Shown here: positions 8,909 through 17,469 of the stretch, piece by piece | Position numbering within the stretch: position 1 is the first letter of the stretch | Layout: the number at the start of each line of letters is the position of its first letter | Assembly (NCBI GenBank): GCA_902800005.1 | Contig: CADCCP010000007.1 | Coordinates: forward strand, 1-48,143 | Origin: an uncultured Ruminococcus sp. | GTDB lineage: Bacteria; Bacillota; Clostridia; Oscillospirales; Acutalibacteraceae | Direction of reading: 5' to 3' | DNA length: 48,143 nucleotides | Program-made: the position numbers and the translations under genes | Notes under the pieces: model-generated | Told to the model about the DNA's origin: nothing | Database searches by the model: none | The model's input: the letters and a program-made list of their open reading frames with translations, nothing else

Positions 8909-10072
8909 TTATTTTCTGATATACCCCCTGCCTGCCACGCTCTTGACATATCCCATTATTTCAAGCTCTGTCAGGGCAGATTTAACTTCCTGTGCAGAAA
9001 GTCCCGTCTGATTCGATATATCATCATAGTTGACAGGGGCATCTGAAATTGTATGATACACCATAACAGCATTGTCTGTCAACTGTTCAAGCAAAATTTT
9101 ATCATCATCCGCCTTAAAATCTTCTTCGACAGGCTCATCAGACCTGATCTCCTGTTTATTTTCGTCTGCCGTACCTGACCGATCTTTTATTTTATGCCCT
9201 GTTCTTTCGTACCAGCCGAGTATATCTGAATGTGTTTCCACCGCCTGTGCACCATTTTCTTCAAGTGCATTCGAGCCGAAAAATCTTTCATCATGAATAT
9301 CGCCTTTGACAAAAAATATCTTTCTGTTATTTTTTCGTGCTTCCTGATATGTTTTCAGCGAACCGCTCTTCACTCCTGCCTGAACGACGAGTGTACAATC
9401 AGATATTCCTGCTATTATCCTGTTTCTTTGAAGAAATGTATGCTTCTGCGAGGAAAGATATGGCGGATATTCCGAAATCAATGCACCGTTTTGAGCGATT
9501 TTTTTTCTCATATCAAGATTCTTCAAAAGATAGTTGGTGTTGATTCCGCACCCCAAAACACATATCGTTTTGCCGCCGCATGACATACAACCTTTATGTG
9601 CGGCACTGTCAACGCCATCCGCACCTCCGCTGACCACCACCACATCATTCAGTGCCAGACCTGCCGCTATGTCAAACGCATATTTTTCACTTTCTTCCGT
9701 TGCCTTTCTCGAACCCACGATCGCCGTATAAAGTCCTGTATCGGTTTCGGGTATTTCCCCCTCCATGTACAGCAGCAGCGGGCAATCTGACAGTTCCTTC
9801 AATCTTGCAGGATATTTCGGATCAAACAGTGTCAGCAGCTTATATCCCATCTGCTGACAGTCATCATACACCTTTTTTGCATATCTCAGATCCTGCCTTA
9901 TGATCTTATCCACTGCATGAGCAGTGAACAAGCCTGTATTTCTCAGAAATTTTTCATCTGACATGATAATATCTTCAGGCTTTTCAAAAAAATCAAATAT
10001 TTCTCTTACTCTTGCATTTCCGAAACTGATACAGTCCTGCAGCCATATCCATAATACTGCCCTGTCTGTCAA
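8909..10072 (-). CDS. dprA: DNA-processing protein DprA
   Basis: Binds incoming single-stranded DNA and loads RecA during transformation. The 387-residue protein has the DprA Rossmann core: GSRKATEESEKYA, VVSGGADGVDSAAHKG, VLGCGINTNY and FLQRNRIIAGISD, then a C-terminal winged helix (DISNQTGLSAQEVKSAL). The frame continues 41 codons upstream only because it runs through a heptamer DNA repeat; a TTG at 10072 sits five bases after GGGGGG and is the convincing start. The usual VPG after the core is VKG here and the GSL-T-A motif reads GSLKTYQEA, so it is a divergent member. Neighbour topA downstream is the common clostridial order. Confidence 0.93.
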   Translation of the reverse strand: MTDRAVLWIWLQDCISFGNARVREIFDFFEKPEDIIMSDEKFLRNTGLFTAHAVDKIIRQDLRYAKKVYDDCQQMGYKLLTLFDPKYPARLKELSDCPLLLYMEGEIPETDTGLYTAIVGSRKATEESEKYAFDIAAGLALNDVVVVSGGADGVDSAAHKGCMSCGGKTICVLGCGINTNYLLKNLDMRKKIAQNGALISEYPPYLSSQKHTFLQRNRIIAGISDCTLVVQAGVKSGSLKTYQEARKNNRKIFFVKGDIHDERFFGSNALEENGAQAVETHSDILGWYERTGHKIKDRSGTADENKQEIRSDEPVEEDFKADDDKILLEQLTDNAVMVYHTISDAPVNYDDISNQTGLSAQEVKSALTELEIMGYVKSVAGRGYIRK

Positions 10073-10087
10073 AATATCCCCCCATAT

Positions 10088-10199
10088 CAATGTACAATGT
10101 GCAATGTGCAATGTACAATGTGCAATGTACAATGTGCAATGTACAATGTGCAATGTGCAATGTACAATGTGCAATGTACAATTCACAATGTACAATTAT
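10088..10199. repeat. Heptamer tandem repeat (CAATGTR)16
   Basis: Sixteen 7-base units in perfect register: CAATGTA and CAATGTG alternate irregularly, and only the units at 10179 (CAATTCA) and 10193 (CAATTAT) deviate. The array fills almost the whole gap between the methyltransferase stop (10215) and the dprA ribosome site. Because 7 is not a multiple of 3, three units make a repeating seven-residue peptide in each frame, which falsely extends neighbouring open frames. It lies inside the transcript, so copy number could alter the dprA leader. Confidence 0.95.
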
Positions 10200-10214
10200 C
10201 TATATTGGCAATTT

Positions 10215-10994
10215 TTATTGCTGGAATCTGTATAAAAGTATCGCTGCCGCTGCCGCTGCATTCAGTGATTCCGCTCTGCCTTTCATACTTATCTTAACAC
10301 GTTTGGAACACACCTTAATAGTTTCCTCTTTCAATCCGCCGCCCTCATTGCCGATAAGCATGACTCCGCCCTTTGCAAAATCAATGTTTTCAATATCTTC
10401 TGCATTTCTCGGTGTAGAGGCATATGTCATTATGCCTGATCCTGAAAGTTCAAGTATATACTTCGTGAAATCCTCTGCGATTATCACAGGCAAGCGGAAA
10501 ACTGCTCCCATGCTTCCCCTTGCTACTTTCGGCGAGTATACATCACAGCAGTCTTTGGAAAGTATGACTCCGTCAATTCCGAGAGCTTCCGCTGTTCTTA
10601 AAATAGTCCCCATATTCGATGGATCCTGTATATTCTCCAAGCCCGCATAATAACGTCCAATCTCTATTTTATATGATAAACTTGTTTTGTCAAGTGTTTT
10701 GAATATACACAACAATCCCTGCGGTGAATTGGTATCGGAAATTTTCTTAAAAAGCGATTCGCTTATTTCAAAATTTTTCTTTGCAGCGGCAAATATCTTT
10801 TCAAACTCTTTTGGATATTTCTCCATGCCGTTTTTTGTATATAAAAAAACATTCACGACTGCTCCCGACAAAACTCCGTCCATGCATAGCCTTGCACCCT
10901 CTGCAACGAAGCATTTCTGTTCCCTTCTGTAAGATGAACTTGACAGCAGTTTTGAAACGTACTTTATAATTTCATTATCCTTGCTTGTAATCAT
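10215..10994 (-). CDS. SpoU/TrmH-family rRNA 2'-O-methyltransferase
   Basis: Transfers methyl from S-adenosylmethionine to a ribose in RNA, most likely 23S rRNA. The 259-residue protein has the small substrate-binding N-terminal domain (about residues 1-100; YRREQKCFVAEGARL is the typical opening) and the trefoil-knot SPOUT domain with all three motifs: NIQDPSNMGTILRTAEA, LIGNEGGGL and MKGRAESLNAAAAAAILLY. The ATG overlaps the aroK stop by four bases, so translation is probably coupled. Which nucleotide it modifies cannot be told from sequence. Confidence 0.92.
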   Translation of the reverse strand: MITSKDNEIIKYVSKLLSSSSYRREQKCFVAEGARLCMDGVLSGAVVNVFLYTKNGMEKYPKEFEKIFAAAKKNFEISESLFKKISDTNSPQGLLCIFKTLDKTSLSYKIEIGRYYAGLENIQDPSNMGTILRTAEALGIDGVILSKDCCDVYSPKVARGSMGAVFRLPVIIAEDFTKYILELSGSGIMTYASTPRNAEDIENIDFAKGGVMLIGNEGGGLKEETIKVCSKRVKISMKGRAESLNAAAAAAILLYRFQQ

Positions 10995-11494
10995 TCATAA
11001 GCCCTCAATTTATCTCTTATTAAAATTGCAGTTTGAGAGATGGTCAAATTTTCCTCTTTTACTGAAATATCCGCATACTTCTCATATAAAGGCACTCTTT
11101 CATCATACAGGTCTTTCAAAGTCTGACTTTTTCTGATAGCCACTCCTCTTTGTTCAAGATTTCCGAGACGGTGGTTTATCTCCTCATAAGGCAGATCAAT
11201 ATATACTATCACTCCGATCTCCTTAAAATGTTCCATAGCATCTTTTCCGTATATGACACTTCCGCCCGTTGCGATAACGGTCTTTTTCACATTGATAGAA
11301 GCATTTACACGGTTTTCTATTTCTTCAAAGCCGTCAATGCCCTCCTGTTCAATGATGTCATGCAAGAGCCTGTTTTCACTTTCCTGTATCACCAAATCGG
11401 AATCCAAAAATCTGTATCCCAATATCTTTGCCAATACGACTCCCACTGTACTCTTTCCGCAGCCGGGCATTCCTATCAAAATCACATTTTTCAT
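10991..11494 (-). CDS. aroK: Shikimate kinase
   Basis: Phosphorylates shikimate in the chorismate pathway for aromatic amino acids. The 167-residue protein has the Walker A loop GMPGCGKST near the N-terminus, the shikimate-binding DSD (FLDSDLVIQ), the GG lid-proximal motif ATGGSV, and the adenine-binding Arg region. The frame opens seven codons earlier, but MKNVILIGMPG at 11494 follows GGAGG by nine bases. No other aro genes are near; it heads the aroK-SpoU-dprA-topA run. The short gap to the rplT terminator shows no clear promoter, so readthrough may contribute. Confidence 0.93.
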   Translation of the reverse strand: MKNVILIGMPGCGKSTVGVVLAKILGYRFLDSDLVIQESENRLLHDIIEQEGIDGFEEIENRVNASINVKKTVIATGGSVIYGKDAMEHFKEIGVIVYIDLPYEEINHRLGNLEQRGVAIRKSQTLKDLYDERVPLYEKYADISVKEENLTISQTAILIRDKLRAYE

Positions 11495-11523
11495 CACGTT
11501 CGCCTCCGCAAGCAATTATGCAT

Positions 11524-11563
11524 TTAAAAAATGCACCCAAGTTATTGACACTCAGGTGCATTT
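11524..11563 (-). terminator. Terminator of the infC-rpmI-rplT operon
   Basis: AAATGCACC and GGTGCATTT (11555-11563 and 11529-11537) pair around a 17-base loop and the minus strand then runs into T's, directly after the rplT stop. Confidence 0.85.
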
Positions 11564-11572
11564 GATATTCGA

Positions 11573-11926
11573 TTAAAGAGCAGCCTTTGCCTTTTCAACG
11601 AGAGCGGTAAATCCTGCTGCATCAGCGATAGCGATCTCAGAAAGCATTTTTCTGTTGAGAGTAATACCGGCTTTTTTCAGACCGTTCATGAATGTAGAAT
11701 AGTTCATGCCGTTAGCCTTGCAGCCGGCAGAGATACGGGTGATCCAGAGTCTTCTGAAATCTCTCTTTTTCTGCTTACGACCGATATATGCATAGTTGCC
11801 GCTTTTCATAACGGCTTCTTTCGCCATTTTAAAGTGCTTGCTTTTTGCACCCCAGTAACCTTTTGCAAGTTTAAGAACCTTTTTTCTTCTTTTGCGTGTT
11901 GCCAACGCACCCTTTACACGTGCCAT
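11573..11926 (-). CDS. rplT: 50S ribosomal protein L20
   Basis: A 117-residue, very basic primary 23S rRNA-binding protein needed early in large-subunit assembly. It begins [16 protein letters not shown] and contains [23 protein letters not shown] and [11 protein letters not shown], all standard L20 blocks. It is the last gene of infC-rpmI-rplT, 21 bases after L35. In Firmicutes L20 binds the leader of this operon and represses it; the leader here has matching hairpins (see 12693-12855). Confidence 0.98.
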   Translation of the reverse strand: MARVKGALATRKRRKKVLKLAKGYWGAKSKHFKMAKEAVMKSGNYAYIGRKQKKRDFRRLWITRISAGCKANGMNYSTFMNGLKKAGITLNRKMLSEIAIADAAGFTALVEKAKAAL

Positions 11927-11947
11927 AATATATACCTCCGATTGTAA

Positions 11948-12145
11948 TTATTTATAAGGGATAAGCTTCTTGATAGCTGCTACATTTGTTCTGTCGGCAG
12001 CGACCGTCTTTCTCAGACCTCTTTTTCTCTTGGTGGTCTTCTTGTTGAGGATATGTGATTTATTTGCGTGTGCACGGATGACCTTTCCGGTTTTAGAGAG
12101 CTTAAAGCGTTTTTTTGCTCCACTGTGAGTCTTGATCTTAGGCAT
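11948..12145 (-). CDS. rpmI: 50S ribosomal protein L35
   Basis: A 65-residue basic ribosomal protein with the standard opening [15 protein letters not shown] and the conserved [13 protein letters not shown] block. The open frame extends to 12196, but the ATG at 12145 follows AGGAGGAC and gives the family length exactly. It lies between infC and rplT, 28 bases after infC. Confidence 0.97.
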   Translation of the reverse strand: MPKIKTHSGAKKRFKLSKTGKVIRAHANKSHILNKKTTKRKRGLRKTVAADRTNVAAIKKLIPYK

Positions 12146-12173
12146 TTTAAGTGTCCTCCTTGTTAATAATTGC

Positions 12174-12692
12174 TTATTTGTTCGGCTTCGGTGCAAGGAA
12201 CATCAGCATACTGCGTCCCTCCAGCTTTGCAGGCTTATCGATGACTGCAAATTCCTGACAGGCTTCGGCAAATTTATTCATTATTTCCGTACCGAGTTCG
12301 GGATGTCCCATTTCACGCCCTCTGAAGCGTATGGATACCTTCACTTTATCGCCGCTTTTTATGAATTTCTGCGTATGATTGAGCTTTGTATTAAAATCAT
12401 GCGTGTCTATATTAAGTGAGAGTCTTATCTCCTTTATATCCACAACGTGCTGATTTTTTCTTGCCTCTTTTTCACGCTTTGCCTGTTCAAAGCGATACTT
12501 GCCGTAGTCCATGATCTTGCACACAGGCGGATTGGCCTGCGGTGCGATCTTCACCAGATCGAGATTTTTTGCAGCAGCCTTTTCAAGTGCCTGTGCAGCA
12601 CTCATGATACCAAGCTGACCGCCGGTCTGATCGATCACTCTGACTTCCTTATCACGAATTTCCTCGTTGATCTGAATTTCCTGCTTGCTAAT
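12174..12692 (-). CDS. infC: Translation initiation factor IF-3, probable AUU start
   Basis: Prevents premature joining of subunits and checks start-codon pairing. The N-domain starts [15 protein letters not shown], followed by the linker and C-domain ([21 protein letters not shown]). The longest frame opens at 12713, but that ATG precedes the GGAGGTG ribosome site. With that site, the usable start nine bases later is ATT at 12692, giving 172 residues beginning [10 protein letters not shown], which fits the family. A rare AUU start is how IF-3 represses its own translation in Escherichia coli and is common among infC genes. Function is certain; the start codon is inferred. Confidence 0.95.
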   Translation of the reverse strand: MSKQEIQINEEIRDKEVRVIDQTGGQLGIMSAAQALEKAAAKNLDLVKIAPQANPPVCKIMDYGKYRFEQAKREKEARKNQHVVDIKEIRLSLNIDTHDFNTKLNHTQKFIKSGDKVKVSIRFRGREMGHPELGTEIMNKFAEACQEFAVIDKPAKLEGRSMLMFLAPKPNK

Positions 12693-12855
12693 TTCAACGC
12701 ACCTCCAAAACATATTTCAAAACATAAAATAAAGCACAGACTTCCCCGTCCGTGCAGCCAACATCATCGGGCACAAGAAACAAGCCCGAAATAATATTGA
12801 CCTGTATCGGACGATACCCTACAGGTGAAAGCTCATAAGCTTTACTTTGTTGTAC
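12693..12855 (-). promoter_or_regulatory. L20-leader-like attenuator upstream of infC
   Basis: The transcript leader folds into successive hairpins: ACCTGTA/TACAGGT (12800-12826), CGGGC/GCCCG (12768-12788) and GCACGGAC/GTCTGTGC (12734-12755). The last is followed by a U-rich run, so it is an intrinsic terminator set before the infC ribosome site. This matches the position and logic of the Firmicutes L20 autoregulatory leader, in which excess L20 favours termination. Not aligned to the family model here. Confidence 0.72.
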
Positions 12856-12861
12856 CCGTAT

Positions 12862-12890
12862 AATATATCATATTTAATTATCTTTGTCAA
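12862..12890 (-). promoter_or_regulatory. Promoter of infC-rpmI-rplT
   Basis: A perfect TTGACA (12885-12890) and TATATT (12862-12867) with a 17-base spacer on the minus strand, just before the attenuator leader. Confidence 0.75.
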
Positions 12891-12914
12891 TAGACTTTTT
12901 TTATTTTTTTATAC

Positions 12915-12946
12915 AAAAAGCGGCTGAGCTTTTTACACTCAGCCGC
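12915..12946 (-). terminator. Terminator of the hydrogenase operon
   Basis: GCGGCTGAG and CTCAGCCGC (12938-12946 and 12920-12928) form a perfect 9-base stem followed by TTTTTG on the minus strand, 26 bases past the hydA stop. Confidence 0.9.
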
Positions 12947-12971
12947 CTTCCGATCAAAATTTATTATATTA

Positions 12972-14720
12972 TCACTTGTAATGCTTATCTCTTGCAACAT
13001 AGGATGTATGCAGATAGTGATGAGATTTTTCCTTACCGGGTTCTTTGAAATACTCATCATAGATCATCTTGATAACAGGGCTGTCATCGCATACTCTGAA
13101 TTCGGAAGTCTTATCCTGATCGTAGAGAGCCTTCGAGCGAAGTGCCTTGTAATCAACAAAGTTGCTGACGCTGTCGCTTCTTGTAGGCTGACCGCCGCCG
13201 TTGATGCAGCCGCCCGGACAAGCCATGATCTCTACCATATGGTAATCAGCTTCACCGTTCTTGATCTTTTCAACGAGTTTGCGGGCATTGCCGAGACCTG
13301 ATGTAACAGCTACCTTGACAGTTACGCCTGCTACTTCATAAGTTGCCTCACGGACTACTTCAGGACCACGAACTTCTTCAAAGTCAACTTTCTGGAAGTT
13401 ACCGTCAAGTATCCTTGCAGCAGTACGGAGAGCTGCTTCCAGAACACCGCCTGTTGCACCGAAGATCACACCGCCGCCTGTTGCCTTATTGAACGGAGCA
13501 TCGAAATCTTCATCGGGCAGATTTGCAAAATCAAGTCCTGCACGTTTTATCATTCTTGCAAGTTCTCTTGTAGTGAGGGCAACGTCTACATCATCAAATT
13601 CCGGATAGGAACGGAGCTGAGGACGTGTTGCTTCAAACTTCTTTGCCGTACAGGGAATAACGCTGACAACAAAGACATTTTTCGGATCAATATTATTCCT
13701 GATACAGTAGTAACTCTTGAGTACAGCACCAAACATAGCCTGCGGAGATTTGCAGGTAGAAAGATGAGGTATCATTTCAGGATAGTAATGTTCAACGAAC
13801 TTTACCCAACCCGGACAGCATGATGTGAACATCGGGAGAGTGCCGCCGTTCTTTATTCTTTCAACAAGTTCGTTTGCTTCCTCAATAATAGTAAGGTCAG
13901 CCGTAAAGTCCATGTTGAATGCCTTGACGTTTTCGCCCAATCTCTTGATAGCGGCAACCATCTTGCCTTCTACATTTGTGCCTATCGGCATACCGAAAGC
14001 TTCACCGAGAGTAGCCTTGATGGACGGAGCCGTGAAGAACAGGACCTTCTTTTTAGGATTGGCAATAGCATCCCAAACTTTTTCTTCCTGAGGCTTCTCA
14101 TAGAGAGCACCGACAGGACAGCTCACTACGCACTGACCGCAGCCTACGCAGGGAGTATCATTCAAACTCTTGTCGAAAGCACTGCCAACGTGTACAGAGA
14201 ATCCACGATTCATTGCACCGATAACGGAAATGCCCTGAACATTCTTACAGGCTGCAACGCAACGCATACAGTTGATACATTTATTGTCATCACGAACGAT
14301 ATACGGTGAAAGGTCATCGATCGGGAATACAGGCTCTTCCGTTTCAAAAGCATCTTCATCCACACCGTATTCGATAGCCAGCTTCTGCAGTTCGCAGTTC
14401 TGGTTTCTTATACAGGAAAGGCACTTTTTATGGTGAGTGGAAAGGAGCAGTTCAAGAGTTGTTTTTCTTGACTTTCTGACAGCAGGGGTGTTTGTGAACA
14501 CTTCCAGACCTTCCTCAACGGGATATGCACAGGCTGCCAAAAGACCTCTGCGGTTTTTAGCCTCTACAACGCATATACGACAGGCACCGATGCAGTTCAC
14601 ATCCTTGAGATAGCAAAGAGTAGGTATCTCGATATTAGCCTCTTTTGCTGCCTGCAATATAGTATATTCCTTTGGAACTTCAACGGGAATATTATTTATT
14701 TTCAGATGTACAGTTTCCAT
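12972..14720 (-). CDS. hydA: NAD-linked [FeFe] hydrogenase catalytic subunit
   Basis: Forms H2 from protons at the H-cluster, taking electrons from HydB and probably ferredoxin. The 582-residue protein has in order a 2Fe-2S ferredoxin domain (CYLKDVNCIGACRIC), the His-Cys3 cluster site (HHKKCLSCIRNQNC), two 4Fe-4S sites (CINCMRCVAAC, CVGCGQCVVSC) and the H-cluster domain with all three signatures: TSCCPGW, IPCTAKKFE and MACPGGCINGGGQP. The C-terminal HHYLHTSY block is the small-subunit-type tail. AGGAGG lies ten bases before the ATG. Gene order hydC-hydB-hydA is that of the trimeric electron-bifurcating group; bifurcation itself is inferred. Confidence 0.95.
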   Translation of the reverse strand: METVHLKINNIPVEVPKEYTILQAAKEANIEIPTLCYLKDVNCIGACRICVVEAKNRRGLLAACAYPVEEGLEVFTNTPAVRKSRKTTLELLLSTHHKKCLSCIRNQNCELQKLAIEYGVDEDAFETEEPVFPIDDLSPYIVRDDNKCINCMRCVAACKNVQGISVIGAMNRGFSVHVGSAFDKSLNDTPCVGCGQCVVSCPVGALYEKPQEEKVWDAIANPKKKVLFFTAPSIKATLGEAFGMPIGTNVEGKMVAAIKRLGENVKAFNMDFTADLTIIEEANELVERIKNGGTLPMFTSCCPGWVKFVEHYYPEMIPHLSTCKSPQAMFGAVLKSYYCIRNNIDPKNVFVVSVIPCTAKKFEATRPQLRSYPEFDDVDVALTTRELARMIKRAGLDFANLPDEDFDAPFNKATGGGVIFGATGGVLEAALRTAARILDGNFQKVDFEEVRGPEVVREATYEVAGVTVKVAVTSGLGNARKLVEKIKNGEADYHMVEIMACPGGCINGGGQPTRSDSVSNFVDYKALRSKALYDQDKTSEFRVCDDSPVIKMIYDEYFKEPGKEKSHHYLHTSYVARDKHYK

Positions 14721-14735
14721 GAATACAGTTCCTCC

Positions 14736-16631
14736 TTATATAGTGCGAATTGCACCGAACTTACAGTTAGCCTGACAAACACCGCACTTGATACACTTGC
14801 TCTGATCGATAACATGGGGCTGTTTAACTGCACCCTTGATAGCCTTGACAGGACAGTTCCTTGCACAGAGCGTACAGCCTCTGCACTTGTCTTCGATAAC
14901 TTCATATCTGATAAGCGATTTGCAGACACCTGCTTCGCACTTGCCGTTATAGATATGATCGATATATTCCTGACGGAAGAATTTCAGTGTAGAAAGTATC
15001 GGGTTGGGAGCAGTCTGACCGAGTGCACAAAGTGAAGACTTCTGCATATGCTCTGCAAGAGCCTCTATTCTCTCAATATCACCGTCTTCACCCTTGCCCA
15101 AAGTGATCTTTTCAAGATATTTGAGCAGCTTTCTTGTACCTACACGACACGGCGTACACTTACCGCAGCTCTCATCAACTGTAAATTCAAGATAGAATTT
15201 TGCGATGTCTACCATACAGGTATCTTCATCAAGGACGATCATACCGCCCGAACCCATCATTGAACCGATAGCTGTGAGGCTCTCATAGTCGATAGGTGTA
15301 TCGATATATTCTGCCGGGATACATCCGCCTGAAGGACCGCCTGTCTGAGCAGCCTTGAACTTCTTACCGTTGGGGATGCCGCCGCCTATTTCCTCTATTA
15401 TCTCACGGAGAGCTGTACCCATCGGAATATCAACAAGTCCGACATTGGTGATCTTACCGCCGAGTGCAAATACTTTTGTACCCTTACTTGTTTCAGTACC
15501 CATAGAAGCATACCACTGACTGCCCTTACGGATGATCTGTGCGATATTAGCATATGTTTCAACATTGTTGAGAACTGTAGGCTTGTCGAAAAGCCCTTTA
15601 ACAGCAGGGAACGGAGGACGGGGACGAGGCTCACCACGATTACCTGCGATAGAGGTCATCAAAGCTGTTTCCTCACCGCATACGAATGCACCTGCACCGA
15701 GTCTTATCTCTATATCAAAGCTGAATCCGCTTCCGAGAATGTTCTCACCCAAGAAGCCGTATTCTCTTGCCTGTTCGAGAGCTATTTTAAGTCTTTCAAC
15801 GGCTATGGGATACTCTGCACGAACATATACAAAACCTCTGCAAGCACCGATAGCATAACCTGCTATTGTCATAGCTTCGATGATACACTGGGGATCGCCT
15901 TCAAGAATGGAACGATCCATGAATGCACCGGGGTCACCTTCGTCGGCATTACAGCATACATACTTAATATCTCCGGGAGAAGCCTTTGCGAACATCCACT
16001 TTCTTCCTGTGGGGAAGCCGCCGCCGCCTCGTCCACGCAAGCCTGAATCAAGTACTTCTTTTATTACTTCATCGGGGCTCATGGGAGTGAGAAGAACTTT
16101 TGCCAATGCCTGATAACCGCTTGTAGCGATATATTCATTGATATTTTCGGGGTCGATACCGCCGCAGTTTCTCAGAGCGATACGACGCTGTTTCTTATAG
16201 AAGTTTGTTTCCAGAAGAGGAGTTATAGTACCGTCGGGCTTTACAGTTTCTTTATAGAGAAGTTCTTTTACAACGCTGCCGCCCTCTTTGAGATGTTCTT
16301 TAACTATTCTCTTAACGCCTTCGGGAGTAGCCTGTGAATAGAAAACGCCTTCGGGATAAACTATCATGATAGGACCGAGTGAACAAAGACCGAAACAACC
16401 CGTGCGTACCACGAGTACGTCTTTGATACCGTTTTCTTCAAGGGCATCTTCAAGAGCCTTGAGAACTTTCTTACTGCCGGACGATGTACAGCCTGTACCG
16501 CCGCATACGAGTACCTGCTTGCGATACTGTGTATTAGCAGCTATCTTGGCACTTTCTTCCGCAACAACTTTACGAACTTTTACGATGTCTTTGTATTCAT
16601 TTTTAATTCTATTGAGTTCTTCCAGTGTCAT
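14736..16631 (-). CDS. hydB: Hydrogenase subunit HydB (NuoF-like, FMN and NADH binding)
   Basis: Passes electrons between NAD(H) and the hydrogenase clusters. The 631-residue protein has an N-terminal thioredoxin-like 2Fe-2S domain (CGGTGCTSSG, TGCFGLCSLGP; about residues 38-110). The NuoF core follows, with the FMN/NADH glycine-rich LRGRGGGGFPTGRKW, GAGAFVCGEETAL and the 4Fe-4S motif ESCGKCTPCRVGT. A C-terminal two-cluster ferredoxin domain (CRGCTLCARNC, CIKCGVCQANC) completes it. The fusion of all three is typical of HydB from bifurcating hydrogenases rather than of complex I. Its ATG shares one base with the hydC stop (TAATG), so translation is coupled. Confidence 0.95.
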   Translation of the reverse strand: MTLEELNRIKNEYKDIVKVRKVVAEESAKIAANTQYRKQVLVCGGTGCTSSGSKKVLKALEDALEENGIKDVLVVRTGCFGLCSLGPIMIVYPEGVFYSQATPEGVKRIVKEHLKEGGSVVKELLYKETVKPDGTITPLLETNFYKKQRRIALRNCGGIDPENINEYIATSGYQALAKVLLTPMSPDEVIKEVLDSGLRGRGGGGFPTGRKWMFAKASPGDIKYVCCNADEGDPGAFMDRSILEGDPQCIIEAMTIAGYAIGACRGFVYVRAEYPIAVERLKIALEQAREYGFLGENILGSGFSFDIEIRLGAGAFVCGEETALMTSIAGNRGEPRPRPPFPAVKGLFDKPTVLNNVETYANIAQIIRKGSQWYASMGTETSKGTKVFALGGKITNVGLVDIPMGTALREIIEEIGGGIPNGKKFKAAQTGGPSGGCIPAEYIDTPIDYESLTAIGSMMGSGGMIVLDEDTCMVDIAKFYLEFTVDESCGKCTPCRVGTRKLLKYLEKITLGKGEDGDIERIEALAEHMQKSSLCALGQTAPNPILSTLKFFRQEYIDHIYNGKCEAGVCKSLIRYEVIEDKCRGCTLCARNCPVKAIKGAVKQPHVIDQSKCIKCGVCQANCKFGAIRTI

Positions 16632-17137
16632 TATTTATTTCCCCCTTCTTCTTTGATATACTTGTCAAGGATCTTTCCAACAAGGTCGGGGGTAAGTTTT
16701 CCGTAAACTTCCTCATCGACCATCATGACAGGTGCAAGACCGCAAGCACCTACACAACGGCATGAATCGATCGAGAAAAGTCCGTCAGCCGTACACTCAC
16801 CGCTCTTGATACCGAGCTTCTTTTCCACTTCTGCAAGCACCTTATCGGCACCCTTTACATAACACGCTGTTCCAAGACAGACACTGATCTTGTGTTTGCC
16901 TTTGGGGGTAAGGCTGAATCTCGAATAGAATGTGGCAACACCGTAAACCTCGCTGAGCGAGATGCCGAGACCGTCAGCAACCATCTGCTGTACTTCTATC
17001 GGAAGATAGCCGTAGATCTCCTGAGCCTCGTGGAGTACGGGAAGCAGTGCACCCGGTAACTCTTTGTTCTTAGCGATAACTTCAAGAAGCTGCTGTTCCT
17101 GTTCCTGAGTTCCCTTGAAAGGGATATTATCTGCCAT
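16631..17137 (-). CDS. hydC: Hydrogenase subunit HydC (NuoE-like 2Fe-2S protein)
   Basis: A 168-residue thioredoxin-fold electron carrier of the NuoE family. The N-terminal helical bundle (LPGALLPVLHEAQEIYGYLP) precedes the 2Fe-2S ligands, in CLGTACYVKGA and CRCVGACGLAPVMM, with the spacing usual for the family. The ATG at 17137 is preceded by GGAGG. It is the first gene of hydC-hydB-hydA and has its own promoter. Together the three encode a soluble NADH-dependent hydrogenase complex. Confidence 0.94.
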   Translation of the reverse strand: MADNIPFKGTQEQEQQLLEVIAKNKELPGALLPVLHEAQEIYGYLPIEVQQMVADGLGISLSEVYGVATFYSRFSLTPKGKHKISVCLGTACYVKGADKVLAEVEKKLGIKSGECTADGLFSIDSCRCVGACGLAPVMMVDEEVYGKLTPDLVGKILDKYIKEEGGNK

Positions 17138-17469
17138 TTATATTCCTCCATATCTTAAATAAATTTTTTTGGACATATCGGAAAAGGCACAATCATACCA
17201 TAAAAACCGATATACTCCGTCTTTAAACCATTATACTAATTTTTTTGTTCAAATACAAGGATTTTTTATAATTTTTTTTAATTTTTTTTTTGGAAAAACG
17301 CCGAAAAACTGCATGATTTGAAAAAATCAGACTTATCAACAAAAATTCTATGTGTTTTTTGGGCAATATTTTTCATCTCAAAAAATATTTTTAATGTTAT
17401 AAAAGAATTATAATTTATCCTGACTATATTAAAATTGAATTAAAATAATACATGAAAGAGGGAATTTTT
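17138..17469. other. Divergent intergenic region, hydC to pullulanase
   Basis: 332 bases without a gene. The hydC side holds the promoter and leader described separately. The middle (17265-17300) is nearly pure A/T with long T runs. On the pullulanase side TATAAT at 17409-17414 is a candidate -10 box, but the -35 position is only TATTTT; a second AT-rich candidate lies near 17440. No clear catabolite-response (cre) palindrome was seen. Confidence 0.5.
17230..17258 (-). promoter_or_regulatory. Promoter of hydC-hydB-hydA
   Basis: TTGTAT (17253-17258) and TATAAT (17230-17235) with 17 bases between, minus strand. The leader of about 85 bases contains ATATCGG and CCGATAT, which could pair as a hairpin upstream of the ribosome site. 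Confidence 0.6.

Noticed and set aside
10073-10195. 41-residue N-terminal extension of DprA with a repeating I-x-H-C-T-L peptide
   Set aside because: It is only the heptamer DNA repeat read through; the TTG at 10072 after GGGGGG starts the conserved protein.
10088-10199. CRISPR-like or VNTR coding repeat
   Set aside because: Units are seven bases with no spacers, and no cas genes are present; a simple tandem repeat explains it.
6746-12713. Many plus-strand open frames opposite topA, dprA and the rRNA methyltransferase
   Set aside because: They are antisense shadows: no ribosome sites, no recognisable domains, and composition that mirrors the real genes.
17230-17270. Rex repressor operator in front of hydC
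   Set aside because: TTGT and AACAA halves occur near the -35 box but with the wrong spacing for the Rex palindrome.
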